A stretch of 64,000 nt of DNA from Rattus norvegicus (Eukaryota; Chordata; Mammalia; Rodentia; Muridae). Below, one piece after another: positions 11,166 through 23,022 of this stretch. Within the stretch, counting starts at the first letter, position 1. The number at the start of each line of letters is the position of its first letter. A program made the translations under genes and the position numbers. The notes below the pieces were generated by a model. It was not told the origin of the DNA, made no database searches, and saw only the letters and a program-made list of their open reading frames with translations. Location of the stretch: assembly GCF_036323735.1 (NCBI RefSeq), contig NC_086037.1, positions 61,542,002-61,606,001 of the forward strand, given 5' to 3'.

Positions 11166-13345
11166 CCAGTGCAAGGTATCAAGCATCAGGCAGGATTCAG
11201 GCTGAATGAACAAAGCTACCGCCCTGGGGATGGAGGAGCCCAGAGATTTCCAGCTGCAGTTCTTAGTAAAATCGAGAGCAAGTCATAGGGGAAAGCATTT
11301 TCAGGTCTGTGGCTGACCCTCAGGAGATTTGTTGAATACATTGGGCTGGGTGGGGTGTTGTGGAAGAAAAGGAGTAGAGACAGAGGGGTCAAGATCTTGT
11401 TGAGAAATCACATTAGGATGCAATGCAGGCTTGGTGGCTTTTTTTCAGTATGGTGGGACCAGCAGCAGGTCTTTGCAAGAGGCAGTGGAGAGGAGGAAAA
11501 GGAACCAGAGGGGAGGAAAGAGGAGGAGCTAAAGCTGGAAAACTCCTCTGATGGCTCCACCCACCATATTATGGGCAGTCTAGGTGTAAGACTGGAGAGC
11601 TATGTGTGCACCCCTGGCCTTGTACTTGAACATAACTTTATTACTGCATAACTTGTTCACTATAGAGGCTCATGACTGTCCCCACACACAAATCTCTGGC
11701 CTCAGGGCCTGAGGAACTGCAGAGCTCAAATCCACAGGTACAATAAAATCCTTTCAGCCATGGCAGTCGTCCTCTGACACACTGTGATTATACCTGAAGA
11801 AGCCTACAGTGGATGTGGAAGAATTTGAGGCCTGAGATTATTTAGAAATGCCAGGAGTGATGATGATATACATCGTGCAGGATTTATTGTCTGACGTCTA
11901 AACACCTTAACCACGGATTCGAAATACAAACAGCCTGATTAAAAGGCCTGATACCACAGCATGGTGTGGTGGGTGGGGCAATCAGGGAGGGTTTCCAGCT
12001 CCAACTCCTCCCTCTGCAAAGGAACTACATCTGTAGATCAAATCATTTCTCCCATGTCAAACCCCCAAGGCTCTCTCCATAAGCATCGTTGTAAAATGTT
12101 CCCTAAAGTGTTCAAGATTATGCCAACCTTTGAAACTCCCCTGCCTCCCTGCTCCTCAGAAACAACTCAAAGGCTGTTCTCAAAGGCTGTTTCCACTCCT
12201 GCCCCTTAAGTGAACTATTCGAGATTCTCATTCATTTCCCTGACCCTCAGACATGGCTTCAGTGGTCCCCTTGGCCGGAGAAGCCTTCTCTATCCACCAC
12301 CGGCCTCGGTTTCCCTGCCTTGTGAATGGGAAGAGTAATGGGTGCATCGGCTGAGATCAGAATAGGAAACCGCTCTCAAGCTGGGCTCAGCAGCACTGGA
12401 TATCCAGACATGACACCGTCTCCTGACTTGCTGCTTCCTTGTTTGTTTTCTTCCCTGAACTTGGAACACCCTGACTTACCCATCACCACAGACTCAGAAG
12501 GGCCACACAGCAGCCAGCTGCATGGTGCCTGGCCTACAAGAGTCCCTTAAAGAATGCCCATGGAAGATAAAAGAGGAACTCATTGATGATGTCTGAGCTC
12601 CGTGTTACTTACTTTCCACAAATGTTAATAAAATATCATTTCCATTGTCCCGTGCAATCTTCTCTCTCCTATTTCCCTGTCGGAGCTCCGGGAAACCTTC
12701 AGAGCTCAGGTCAGCCACATGCTCACTTGGAAGTCACTCCAACAGGCTCTTCTTTCTAGAGGCTTCCAGCTACGTGGGTATACTCCCACACCCAGCACGC
12801 TAGTGCTCGGTGAACAACAGGACTAGGGGCTTCTCTCCTACCAACTCCAGAGTGTACAAGGTGTCTCTGGTGGAAACTAAGCAGTGACAGGGACGACTGC
12901 CTGAACTCCAAGACCTCTCCCTATATGCACAGAAGTAGAGGAAAGCAGGAATGAGGCTCAGGGTGAAACAAAGCCCCAGTGTTCTATGGGACAGAAGAAC
13001 AGAGAGTAGAGTTATAGACAGGAACCCCAGTACAATGGCTCTGTCGCCAAGGTGGCAGCGGAAGGTAGACAGAGGGGGCATGCAAGACTTTCTATAAGGA
13101 AGCCTCAAAGGTGATAAATACCCATCACCTTCAAGTACAGCTTTTGATCTCGCCGTGTTCATGACATTGATGAAGTGAAATCAGTATTCTTAGTGCCAAC
13201 AGTGCACACTGGGGTGGGATAGAAACACAGCTTTTCCTGAAACACCGTAGTCTAGCTAATAAATGGGGAGGGGGGATTGCAGGTTCTAATTCAGTACTAG
13301 GTCCCATCCCTTTTTTGCAGAATTTTGAGCTTAGAAGCTTTGCCT
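11166..13345. other. Intronic sequence, nothing recognised
   Basis: About 2.2 kb without a recognised repeat. The short open frames have no family resemblance and no splice-site context that singles one out. Confidence 0.45.
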
Positions 13346-13348
13346 AGA

Positions 13349-13556
13349 AACTGGGAATATAGCCCAGTGAGTGGATTACTCATCTAAGCATGGCCAAAGC
13401 CTTGGGCTCGATCTCTGGTTCTCCATAAACAAGCTGTGGTCTTAATCTTACAGCTTGGTAGGTAGAGGCAGTTGGACCAGGAATTCAAGGTCATGTTCAG
13501 CTACGTAGTAAGTCTGAGGCTGGGATACATTAGACTATATCTCAAAATAATAAGAG
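13349..13556 (+). mobile_element. B4-type (ID-B1 fusion) SINE
   Basis: The ID-like head AACTGGGAATATAGCCCAGTG with GCCTTGGGCTCGATCTCTGG passes into a B1-like part (TTGGTAGGTAGAGGCAGTTGG, GAATTCAAGGTCATGTTCAG). It ends AGACTATATCTCAAAATAATAAG. Confidence 0.75.
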
Positions 13557-13692
13557 AAGGAGGGAGGAAGGTTGGAGGAGGAGGAAGGGTGACGACCATG
13601 AAGAATAGTTGAGTAAGGGAGAGTCTGTCTGTGTCCGAACTCACGATCCCTGTGGTCCAAGTTCCCACCTGAGCTTCCCAGGTTCTCATTCG

Positions 13693-13832
13693 TTCTCTCT
13701 CTCTTCTCCCTCTTTTCCCGCTTCTCCCTCTTTTCCAGCTTCTCCTCTTCTCTCTCTCTCTCTTCCTCCCTCAGCCCCATCTCTCTTCCTCACTCTCTCC
13801 CTCTCTCCCTCCCTCCCTCCAGTGTCTCTTAC
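13693..13832. repeat. (CT)n / (CCCT)n pyrimidine-rich repeat
   Basis: An almost continuous C/T tract with TCTCTCTCTC and CCCTCCCTCCCTCC blocks. Confidence 0.93.
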
Positions 13833-15961
13833 CATTTTCTAGAAGTTACAGACTCATACACCTGGGGCTTCTCATTCAGAAGCCCACTGATTTCCCATCA
13901 TGCTTTGCCACCCAGACAGGTCCTAAGTTCTGGTTTTGGCTTTTATTTCTTCAACAGCAAAGGGCTATAGGAAACCAGATGCCAACTCAAAGGAAGCTCA
14001 CTCCGTTGGGAAGAGCACACCACACTTGCTGTGGGGAAGGCACCTGATGCTTCCTGAATGGTCATCCATGACTAGGTGAATACGGGAGGAGGGTTGGCAT
14101 GGGGGATGGCATAAACGTCTGTAGATAAAGGAAAGAGAGCTCTTAGCTGCATTAACTCTCTGATAAGACACCACGGGCAGGAAGTATCCCATGAGCAAGT
14201 GGGGCACTCAAGGATGGGGAAGGATGTGGGGGCAAGGGCTGGAAAGTTTTGACAGATGTTAGCATGGCTTTCTATAGAGAGATGAGACCTCCCAGGCCCA
14301 CATATTGAGGAGAAATGGCTCCATGGTTTCTTTCATCTCCTAGTCCTCCCCACTTTCACCCAGTGTCTGCTTTGTTTCTTAAACAGCTGCTAACTAGGGG
14401 TCGGGTGAGGGGGGACTGCAAGCTGTTGGAGATCCAACTATAAGACAAGTGGCTACCACTCTACCATCATGGAGACTTTTACTGAGCATGGAATTATACA
14501 ATGACACAAAGAGATTTGGTCTGACTGGGACATTTCCCCAACAGGCTCCTAGGCTGAATGGTCCCCAGCTGGCGCATCACTATTCTGGAAGGTTCCTGAA
14601 ACTTTAGGAGGTGAAGTCTGATTGAAAGAAGTAGGTCACTGGGGACATACCTTTCAAGATTATACCTGGTTCCCCAGCCCCTCCACTGCTTCCTCAGCTC
14701 CCTGTCCATCATGAGCTGAAGATGTTGCTATGGTGACGTGTTTATCCAAGCGCATAGGGCCAACCATAACAGACTGAACCCCCTGAAATCCTGAGACAGA
14801 CAGTACATCCTTCTTCCATTAATTTGCTGTTCTCATGTATTTGGGCTCACTGACATGAGTAATTTATACAGAAATAATCGAGCTATGGGTACTACAAGAG
14901 GAGTCATGTGTCAATGAAGAAACTGAGGTCTCTGCGCACAGATAAATGAGAACTGATCCAGGCTGGCAGTCAGGGAAGGTTCCCACGGGAGTCACTCCCT
15001 GAGGGAGACATGCGGGATGAGTAGCAACTACTACGCTAAAGACAAAGCATGGAGAAACCACACATGCAGAAGACAGAGACATGTAGGTCTACATATAGTT
15101 TTCAAGCCAGTGCTGACTACATAGACTCCCCTATCCAGCTACACGGTGTTCCTTGGTCAGAGTCCTTGTCTCACTGTCAGGATCTCCAGCCATCCTTGGC
15201 TTCTCCCTCACTCATTCAGCCATCTTTAGCCCACATAACCTCCTCCAAGAAGCCACTTCCCTACACTGGCTTTGACATCTCGCCTCACAAGAGATTCTTC
15301 CCCAAGTTCCCCTTAGTGCCACCATATGTCTAACCTGTAAGGTTGTAGTCAGTCAACGTATATGTGTTAGCTTAAGTGCTAAGGAATCAGTATACGAGAT
15401 ATATAAAATAATGTTTAAAATGAAGAGGAAAATGGAAAAATCAAAACAGAGAAAATACAACATTGGAAAAAAAAAGAGTTAGCTATCACCAAACATCCAT
15501 CACACGGCAGGTGGTATTCTAATGGCTCTATAAATTAATTCAATTAATTTTTACCCTGAATTATGAAGCATGAATGTATTTCATCAGTGATCCCAGAGAA
15601 GCAAGGCAATCTATCTGAGGCAGCAAGTAGATGGCTGACTGCCCAGCATCCTCTGTGTTGGCATATGCCTGTGCCTGGGCAGTTCTTGGGGCCAGACACA
15701 CGGGAGCAAGAACATATACTCGGGCTGACAAACTAAAATTAAACAACCAAGATTGGAAGACCAACACAGAGACTGGCAGTGGCCAGGGTTATCAAGAGTA
15801 TGTTCCTCTGTGGCAGCCTAAGTGTCATCAAAGAGAGACACTTACATCCCTGCATGCTGTAAACACCTCTGTGGCTAAAAGGCAGAGAGTAGCTTTACAT
15901 GTCCTTGCCCAGAAAGGGGAACAGGACTGACTCAGTGGGAAGCCTGTGACAGAACAGGTAT
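13833..15961. other. Intronic sequence, nothing recognised
   Basis: About 2.1 kb of mixed composition with no recognised repeat, exon or RNA gene. Confidence 0.45.
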
Positions 15962-16335
15962 AACTGCCACTTTCCTAGTTGCTGTGAAAAATGCTGGCCA
16001 ACAGCAACTTGGGAAGAATTAGGCTTATTTTTGGCTTATGTGTCAGTGTCCTTCATCAAAGGAAGTCGGGCAGGAACTCAAGGAGGAATCTGGAGGCAGG
16101 AACTGAAGCAGAGACCATGGAGGAGTGCTTCTAACCGGCATGGTTCACGTATCTTGCTTAACTAACTTTTATGTACAGCCCAGGGATGGTTCCACCCACA
16201 GTGGGCTGGGCCCTCCTACACCAATTAGCTATTAAGAAAAATGCGCCCCCAGACATAGCTATGGGACAATCTGATCCCCTCTTCTCAGATGATTCTAGGT
16301 TTGTGTCAAGTTGACGCCTGAAGCTATCAGAGTAA
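15962..16335 (+). mobile_element. LTR-like rodent repeat (AAAAAGCAACT family)
   Basis: Landmarks: CTAGTTGCTGTGAAAAATGC, AGGAAGTCGGGCAGGAACTC, GGAGGCAGGAACTGAAGCAG, CCACCCACAGTGGGCTGGGC, TCAGATGATTCTAGG and GTGTCAAGTTGACG. Confidence 0.75.
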
Positions 16336-16349
16336 ATAGACAATGGGTA

Positions 16350-16552
16350 GGAAGGAAGGAACAAAGGAAAGCAGATAGACAGACAGACAGAAAATACATA
16401 AACAGATGGTATATAGACAGATACCCAGACATAAAGATGATAGGTAAGATTGATAGATATAGCTAGCTTGGTGGGTAGATAGGTAGATAAAAAGGAAGGA
16501 AGGAAGGAAGGAAGGAAGGAAGGAAGGAAGAAGGAAAGAAGGAAAGAAATGG
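16350..16552. repeat. (GACA)n, (GATA)n and (GGAA)n compound microsatellite
   Basis: AGACAGACAGACAG near 16376, mixed GATAGATA through 16480, then a pure GGAA/AAGG run at about 16493-16530 with GAAAGAAGG decay after it. Confidence 0.93.
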
Positions 16553-16965
16553 AGTATGCATCGTTGATGACTACCAGTCAATAGGTAATAAGTAGAAAAT
16601 ATTATTTCTTGTCAAGGTTCAATCAACCAACATTTGAATAGCTACTTAATAACTATTACATATATGTATAATAAATTACATAAGTTAATGAATAATATAC
16701 CTAGAAAATAGTCCAGAAACAACCATAAAAATATTAACAGGAACTACTTCTAAATAAGGTCTGAGGTGGAGAAGAGGGAGACATGTACTTGGAATATTTT
16801 ATAACATACATACATTAGCTTTAACTTTAAAAAGAAAGAGGGGGAAAGGGAAGAGAAACACACTTCATGAACTTAGCTGTGCCACACTAAGAACATCCAT
16901 TTCTTCCCTCACTTAAAGTGACTTTAAAAGTACAGTAAAAAAAAAAAATTATTTAAAAGAAAAAG

Positions 16966-17856
16966 AGAGAGCTCATAGGCAACACCCCACGAGCAGACCT
17001 GAGCCTCGGGACCACAGGTAGGACCAACTTTTCTGCTGCAGGCGACCTGACTGGTGGCCTCCAGACACAGAGGCAAGGTTTCTCTGGGACCGGACACTTC
17101 CGGTTTTTAGCGGGAGTCCCAATCTCGCACTCCCTGCCTCCAGCTCACTGCTCCCAAACCCCTTGGGTGAGAGAGCTCACCATCCGGAGAGGTGGGCACT
17201 CCTGAGACTGCAGAGCGGAAGAGACCACCAACACTGCCCACCCCTGCCCACATCCCTGGCCCAAGAGGAAACTGTATACAGCCTCTGGGTTCCCTTGGAT
17301 AAGGGCACAGGAGCAGGAAATCCGCTGCATCTGAGACACCGCCGGAACCTGAAGGGACCTACCAGATAAACAGTTCTCTGCACCCAAATCCTGTGGGAGG
17401 GAGAGCTGGGCCTTCAGAGAGGCAGACACACCTGGGAAACCAGAAGAGACCACACTCTGCCCACATCTCTGACTCCAGAGGAAAAAACCAAACGCCATCT
17501 GGAACCTTGGTGCACAGAAGCTCCCGGAAGGGGCAGAGCAGATCTTCCTGGTTACTGCTGCCATGGAGAGCTTATAAGCAACACCCCACGAGCAAACCTG
17601 AGCCTCGGGACCAGAGGTAAGACAAACCTTATAGCTCCAAGTGACCTGCCTGGTGAACTCAAGACACAGGCCCACAGGAACAGATGAAGACCTGTAGAGA
17701 GGAAAAACTACACGCCCGAAAGCAGAACACTCTGTCCCCATAACTGGCTGAAAGAAAACAGGAAAACAGATCTACAGCACTCCTGACACACAGGCTTATA
17801 GGACAGTCTAGCCACGGTCAGAAATAGCAGAACAAAGTAACACTAGAGATAATCTG
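16966..17856 (+). promoter_or_regulatory. L1-A 5' UTR/promoter with partial ~600-bp duplication
   Basis: The GC-rich 5' UTR starts with GCAACACCCCACGAGC and GAGCCTCGGGACCA at about 16979-17020. Both motifs recur near 17579-17620. The element therefore begins inside one promoter unit and continues into a second, with a period of about 600 bp. ORF1 starts at 17857. Confidence 0.75.
17145..17741 (-). other. Long antisense ORF in L1-A 5' UTR (198 codons), ORF0-like position
   Basis: An open frame on the strand opposite the L1 starts 116 nt upstream of the ORF1 ATG with MGTECSAFGRVVFPLYRSS. L1-B has the same start and N-terminal frame (23769-24323), agreeing through about residue 93 before the copies part. 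No domain, signal peptide or membrane segment is evident; Ser, Gly, Cys and Val are abundant. Primate L1 has an antisense ORF0 in its 5' UTR; this one is only positionally comparable. It may be a chance opening in a GC-rich, stop-poor promoter. Confidence 0.35.
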
Positions 17857-18995
17857 ATGGCAAGAGGCAAGTGCAGGAACCCAAGCAACAGAAACCAAGA
17901 CTACATGGCATCATCGGAGCCCAATTCTCCCACCAAAGCAAACATGGAATATCCAAACATACCAGAAAAGCAAGATCTAGTTTCAAAATCATATCTGATC
18001 ATGATGCTGGAGGACTTCAAGAAAGACATGAAGAACTCCCTTAGAGAAACACAGGAAAACATAAATAAACAAGTAGAAGCCTACAGAGAGGAATCACAAA
18101 AATCCCTGAAAGAATTCCAGGAAAACATAAACAAGTAGAAGCCTATAGAGAGGAATCACAAAAATCCCTGAAAGAATTCCAGGAAAACACAATCAAACAA
18201 TTTAAGGAATTAAAAATGAAAATAGAAGCAATCAAGAAAGAACACATGGAAACAACCCTGGATATAGAAAACCAAAGGAAGAGACAAGGAGCCGTAGATA
18301 CAAGCATCACCAACAGAATACAAGAGATAGAAGAGAGAATCTCAGGAGCAGAAGATTCCATAGAAATCATCGACTCAACTGTCAAAGATAATGTAAAGCG
18401 GAAAAAGCTACTGGTCCAAAACATACAGGAAATCCAGGACTCAATGAGAAGATCAAACCTAAGGATAATACGTATAGAAGAGAGTGAAGACTCCCAGCTC
18501 AAAGGACCAGTAAATATCTTCAACAAAATCATAGAAGAAAACTTCCCTAACCTAAAAAAAGAGATACCCATAGGCATACAAGAAGCCTACAGAACTCCAA
18601 ATAGATTGGACCAGAAAAGAAACACTGACCGACACATAATAGTCAAAACACCAAATGCACAAAATAAAGAAAGAATATTAAAAGCAGTAAGGGAAAAAGG
18701 TCAAGTAACATATAAAAGCAGACCTATCAGAATCACACCAGACTTTTCGCCAGAGACTATGAAAGCCAGAAGATACTGGACAGATGTCATACAGACCCTA
18801 AGAGAGCACAAATGGCAGCCCAGGTTACTGCATCCTGCAAAACTCTCAATTAACATAGATGGAGAAACCAAGATATTCCATGACAAAACCAAATTCACAC
18901 AATATCTTTCTACAAATCCAGCGCTACAAAGGATAATAAATGGTAAAGCCCAACATAAGGAGGCAAGCTACACCCTAGAAAAAGCAAGAAACTAA
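17857..18995 (+). pseudogene. L1-A ORF1 (RNA-binding chaperone), frameshifted
   Basis: ORF1p is the trimeric coiled-coil, RRM and C-terminal-domain RNA chaperone that coats L1 RNA. The ATG opens MARGKCRNPSNRNQDYM, with a coiled-coil region after it. The frame ends at TAG 18136-18138 because a 66-bp unit (18052-18117) is followed by a second, 62-bp copy (18118-18179) lacking four bases. The remainder stays open from 18216 to 18995 in another frame and includes the conserved C-terminal QPRLLHPAKLSINIDGETK. Relative to L1-B the region is 65 nt longer: 62 from the duplication and 3 from a small in-frame difference near 18030. Confidence 0.93.
18052..18179 (+). repeat. Imperfect 66-bp tandem duplication in ORF1 coiled coil
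   Basis: Two units starting CAGGAAAACATAAA and ending AAAGAATTC lie back to back, 66 and 62 bp. L1-B has one unit. Length variation by such units is known in the coiled-coil part of rodent L1 ORF1. An exact 66-bp copy would keep frame; the 4-base loss kills it. Confidence 0.93.
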
Positions 18996-19054
18996 TCGTC
19001 TTGACAACAAAACAAAGAGAAGAAAAGCACACAAACATAACCTCACATCCAAAT

Positions 19055-22000
19055 ATGAATATAACAGGAAGCAATAATCACTATTCCTTAATATCTCTCA
19101 ACATCAGTGGTCTCAACTCCCCAATAAAAAGGCATAGATTAACAAACTGGATATGCAATGAGGACCCTACATTGTACTGCCTACAGGAAACACACCTCAG
19201 AGACAAAGACAGACACTACCTCAGAGTGAAAGGCTGGAAATCAACTTGCCAAGCAAATAGTCGGAAGAAGCAAGCAGGAGTAGCCATTCTAATATCAAAT
19301 AAAATAAATTTTCAACTAAAAGTCATCAAAAAAGATAAGGAAGGAAACTTCATATTCATCAAAGGAAAAATCCACCAAGATGAACTCTCAATTCTAAATA
19401 TCTATGCCCCAAATACAAGGGCACCTACATACGTAAAAGAAACATTACTACAGCTCAAAACACACATTGCACCTCACACAATAATAGTAGGAGATTTCAA
19501 CACCCCACTCTCATCAATGGACAGATCATGAAAACAGAAATTAAACAGAGACGTAGACAGACTAAGAGAAGTCATGAACCAAATGGACTTAACAGATATT
19601 TATAGAACATTCTATCCTAAAGCAAAAGGATATACATTCTTCTCAGCTCCTCATGGTACTTTCTCCAAAATTGACCATATAATTGGTCATAAAACAGACC
19701 GCAACAGGCACAGAAGGATAGAAATAATCCCATGCGTGCTTTCAGACCACCACGGCCTAAAGCTGGTCTTCAATAACAATAAGGGAAGAACGCCCACATA
19801 TACGTGGAAGTTGAGCAATGCTCTACTCAATGATAACATGGTCAAGGAAGAAATAAAGAAAGAAATTAAAGACTTCTTAGAATTTAATGAAAATGAAGGT
19901 ACAACATACCCAACCTTATGGGACACAATGAAAGCTGTGCTAAGAGGAAAACTCATAGCGCTGAGTGCCTGCAGAAAGAAACAGGAAATAGCATATGTCA
20001 CCAGCTTGACAGGACACCTAAAAGCTCTAGAACAAAAAGAAGCAAACACACCCAGGAGGAGTAGAAGACAGGAAATAATCAAACTCAGAGCTGAAATCAG
20101 CCAAGTAGAAACAAAAAGGACCATAGAAAGAATCAACAGAACCAAAAGTTTGTTCTTTGAGAAAATCAACAAGATAGATGAACCCTTAGCCAGACTAACG
20201 AGAGGACACAGAGAGTGTGTCCAAATTAACAAAATCAGAAATGAAAAGGGAGACATAACTACAGATACAGAGGAAATTCAAAAAATCATTAGATCTTACT
20301 ACAAAAGCCTATATTCAACAAAACTTGAAAATCTGAAGGAAATGGACAATTTCCTAGACAGACACCAGGTACTGAAGTTAAATCAGGAACAGATAAACCA
20401 TTTAAACAACCCCATAACTCCTAAGGAAATAGAAGCAGTCATTAAAGGTCTCCCAACCAAAAAGAGCCCAGGTCCAGACGGGTTTAATGCCGAATTCTAT
20501 CAGACCTTCATAGAAGACCTCATACCAATATTATCCAAACTATTCCACAAAATTGAAACAGATGGATCACTACCGAATTCCTTCTACGAAGCCACAATTA
20601 CTCTTATACCTAAACCACACAAAGACCCAACAAAGAAAGAGAACTTCAGACCAATTTTCCATATGAATATCGACGTAAAAATACTCAATAAAATTCTGGC
20701 AAACTGAATCCAAGAGCACATCAAAACAATCATCCACCATGATCAAGTAGGCTTCATCCCAGGCATGCAGGGATGGTTTAATATACGGAAAACCATCAAC
20801 GTGATCCATTATATACACAAACTGAATGAACAGAACCACATGATCATTTCATTAGATGCTGAGAAAGCATTTGACAACATTCAACACCCCTTCATGATAA
20901 AAGTCCTGGAAAGAATAGGAATTCAAGGCCCATACCTAAACATAGTAAAAGCCATATACAGCAAACCAGTTGCTAACATTAAACTAAATGGAGAGAAACT
21001 TGAAGCAATCCCACTAAAATCAGGGACTAGACAAGTCTGCCCACTCTCTCCCGACTTATTCAATATAGTTCTTGAAGTTCTAGCCAGAGCAATCAGACAA
21101 CAAAAGGAAATCAAGGGGATACAGATTGGTAAAGAAGAAGTCAAAATATCACTATTTGCAGATGATATGATAGTATATTTAAGTGATCCCAAAAGTTCCA
21201 CCAGAGAACTACTAAAGCTGATAAACAACTTCAGCAAAGTGGCTGGGTATAAAATTAACTCAAATAAATCAGCAGCCTTCCTCTACACAAAAGAGAAACA
21301 AGCCGAGAAAGAAATTAGGGAAACGACACCCTTCATAATAGACCCAAACAATATAAAGTACCTCGGTGTGACTTTAACCTAGCAAGTAAAAGATCTGTAC
21401 AATAAGAACTTCAAAACTCTGAAGAAAGAAATTGAAGAAGACCTCAGAAGATTGGAAGATCTCCCATGCTCATGGATTGGCAGGATTAATATAGTAAAAA
21501 TGGCCATTTTACCAAAAGCGATCTACAGATTCAATGCAATCCCCATCAAAATACCAATCCAATTCTTCACAGAGTTAGACAGAACAATTTGCAAATTCAT
21601 CTGGAATAACAAAAAACCCAGGATAGCTAAAACTATTCTCAACAATAAAAGGACTTCAGGGGGAATCACTATCCCTGAACTCAAGCAGTATTACAGAGCA
21701 ATAGTGATAAAAACTGTATAGTATTGGTACAGAGACAGACAGATAGACCAATGGAACAGAATTGAAGAGCCAGAAATGAACCCACACACCTATGGGCACT
21801 TGATTTTTGACAAAGGAGCCAAAACCATCCAATGGAAAAAAGATAGCATTTTCAGCAAATGGTGCTGGTTCAACTGGAGGTCACCATGTAGAAGAATGCA
21901 GATCGATCCATGCTTATCACCCTGTACAAAGCTTAAGTCTAAGTGGATCAAGGACCTCCACATCAAACCAGATACACTCAAACTAATAGAAGAAAAAGTG

Positions 22001-22889
22001 GGGAAGCATCTCAAACACATGGGCACTGGAGAAAATTTCCTGAACAAAACACCAATGGCTTATGCTCTAAGATCAAGAATTGACAAATGGGATCACATAC
22101 AACTGCAAAGCTTCTGGCTTCTGTAAGGCAAAGGACACTGTGGTTAGGACAAAACGGCAACCAACAGATAGGGAAAAGATCTTTACCAATCCTACAACAG
22201 ATAGAGGGCTTATATCCAAAATATACAAAGAACTCAAGAAGTGAGACCACAGGGAGACAAATAACCCTATTAAAAAATGGGATTCAGAGCTAAACAAAGA
22301 ATTCACAGCTGAGGAATGCCGAATGGCTGAGAAACACCTAAAGAAATGTTCAACATCTTTAGTCATAAGGGAAATGCAAATCAAAACAACCCTGAGATTT
22401 CACCTCACACCAGTGAGAATGGCTAAGATAAAAAACTCAGGTGACAGCAAATGCTGGCGAGGATGTGGAGAAAGAGGAACACTCCTCCATTGTTGGTGGG
22501 ATTGCAGACTGGTACAACCATTCTGGAAATCAGTCTGGAGGTTCCTCAGAAAATTGGACATTGAACTACCTGAGGATCCAACTATACCTCTCTTGGGCAT
22601 ATACCCAAAAGATGCCCCAACATATAAAAAAGACACGTGCTCCACTATGTTCATAACAGCCTTATTTATAATAGCCAGAAGCCGGAAAGAACCCAGATGC
22701 CCTTCAACAGAGGAATGGATACAGAAAATGTGGTACATCTATACAATGGAATATTACTCAGCTATCAAAAACAATGTCTTTATGAAATTCATAGACAACT
22801 GGTTGGAATTGGAAGATATCATCCTGAGTGAGGTAACGCAATCACAGAAAAACACACATGGTATGCACTCATTGATAAGTGGCTACTAG
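19055..22889 (+). pseudogene. L1-A ORF2 (endonuclease and reverse transcriptase), degenerate
   Basis: ORF2p nicks DNA and copies L1 RNA. The start is MNITGSNNHYSLISLNISGL. The endonuclease motifs LQETHL, GDFNTPLS and SDHHGLKL are visible, followed by the RT region with SLFADDMIVYL near 21150 and the C-terminal Cys/His segment CWRGCGERGTLLHCWWDC. Breaks are TGA 19529-19531, TGA 20705-20707, TAG 21380-21382, TAG 21719-21721, a 7-nt duplication near 22111-22123, and TGA 22242-22244. The span is 3835 nt, which is 3828 plus the 7-nt insertion, so no other net indel is present. It ends HSLISGY with TAG at 22887-22889, where the ID insertion begins. Confidence 0.95.
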
Positions 22890-23022
22890 GGGTTGGGGAT
22901 TTAGCTCAGTGGTAGAGCGCTTGCCTAGCAAGCGCAAGGCCCTGGGTTCAGTCCCCAGCTCCGAAAAAAAAAATAGAAAAAAAAAAAAGAAAAAGAAAAA
23001 CTGCCTAGATAAGTGGCTATTA
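22874..23022 (+). mobile_element. ID SINE inserted in L1-A, with 15-bp target duplication
   Basis: The element 22889-23007 begins GGGGTTGGGGATTTAGCTC and has box A (TAGCTCAGTGG) and box B (GGTTCAGTCCC). Its tRNA-Ala-like head ends CCCAGCTCCG, then an A-rich tail of about 50 bases. The 15-mer GATAAGTGGCTAYTA flanks it (22874-22888 and 23008-23022) with one mismatch. ID copies with this CTCCGAAAA junction are typical of rat. The Pol III boxes look intact. Confidence 0.95.

Noticed and set aside
19687..20256. 189-codon antisense frame in L1-A ORF2 (and 212 codons at 26131-26769 in L1-B)
   Set aside because: Mirror of the AT-skewed ORF2 coding strand, with no independent evidence; unlike the 5' UTR antisense frame it lies wholly inside another coding region.
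22889..22962. tRNA-Ala gene
   Set aside because: The tRNA-like head with A and B boxes is followed by CTCCG and an A-rich tail and flanked by a target duplication, so it is an ID SINE.
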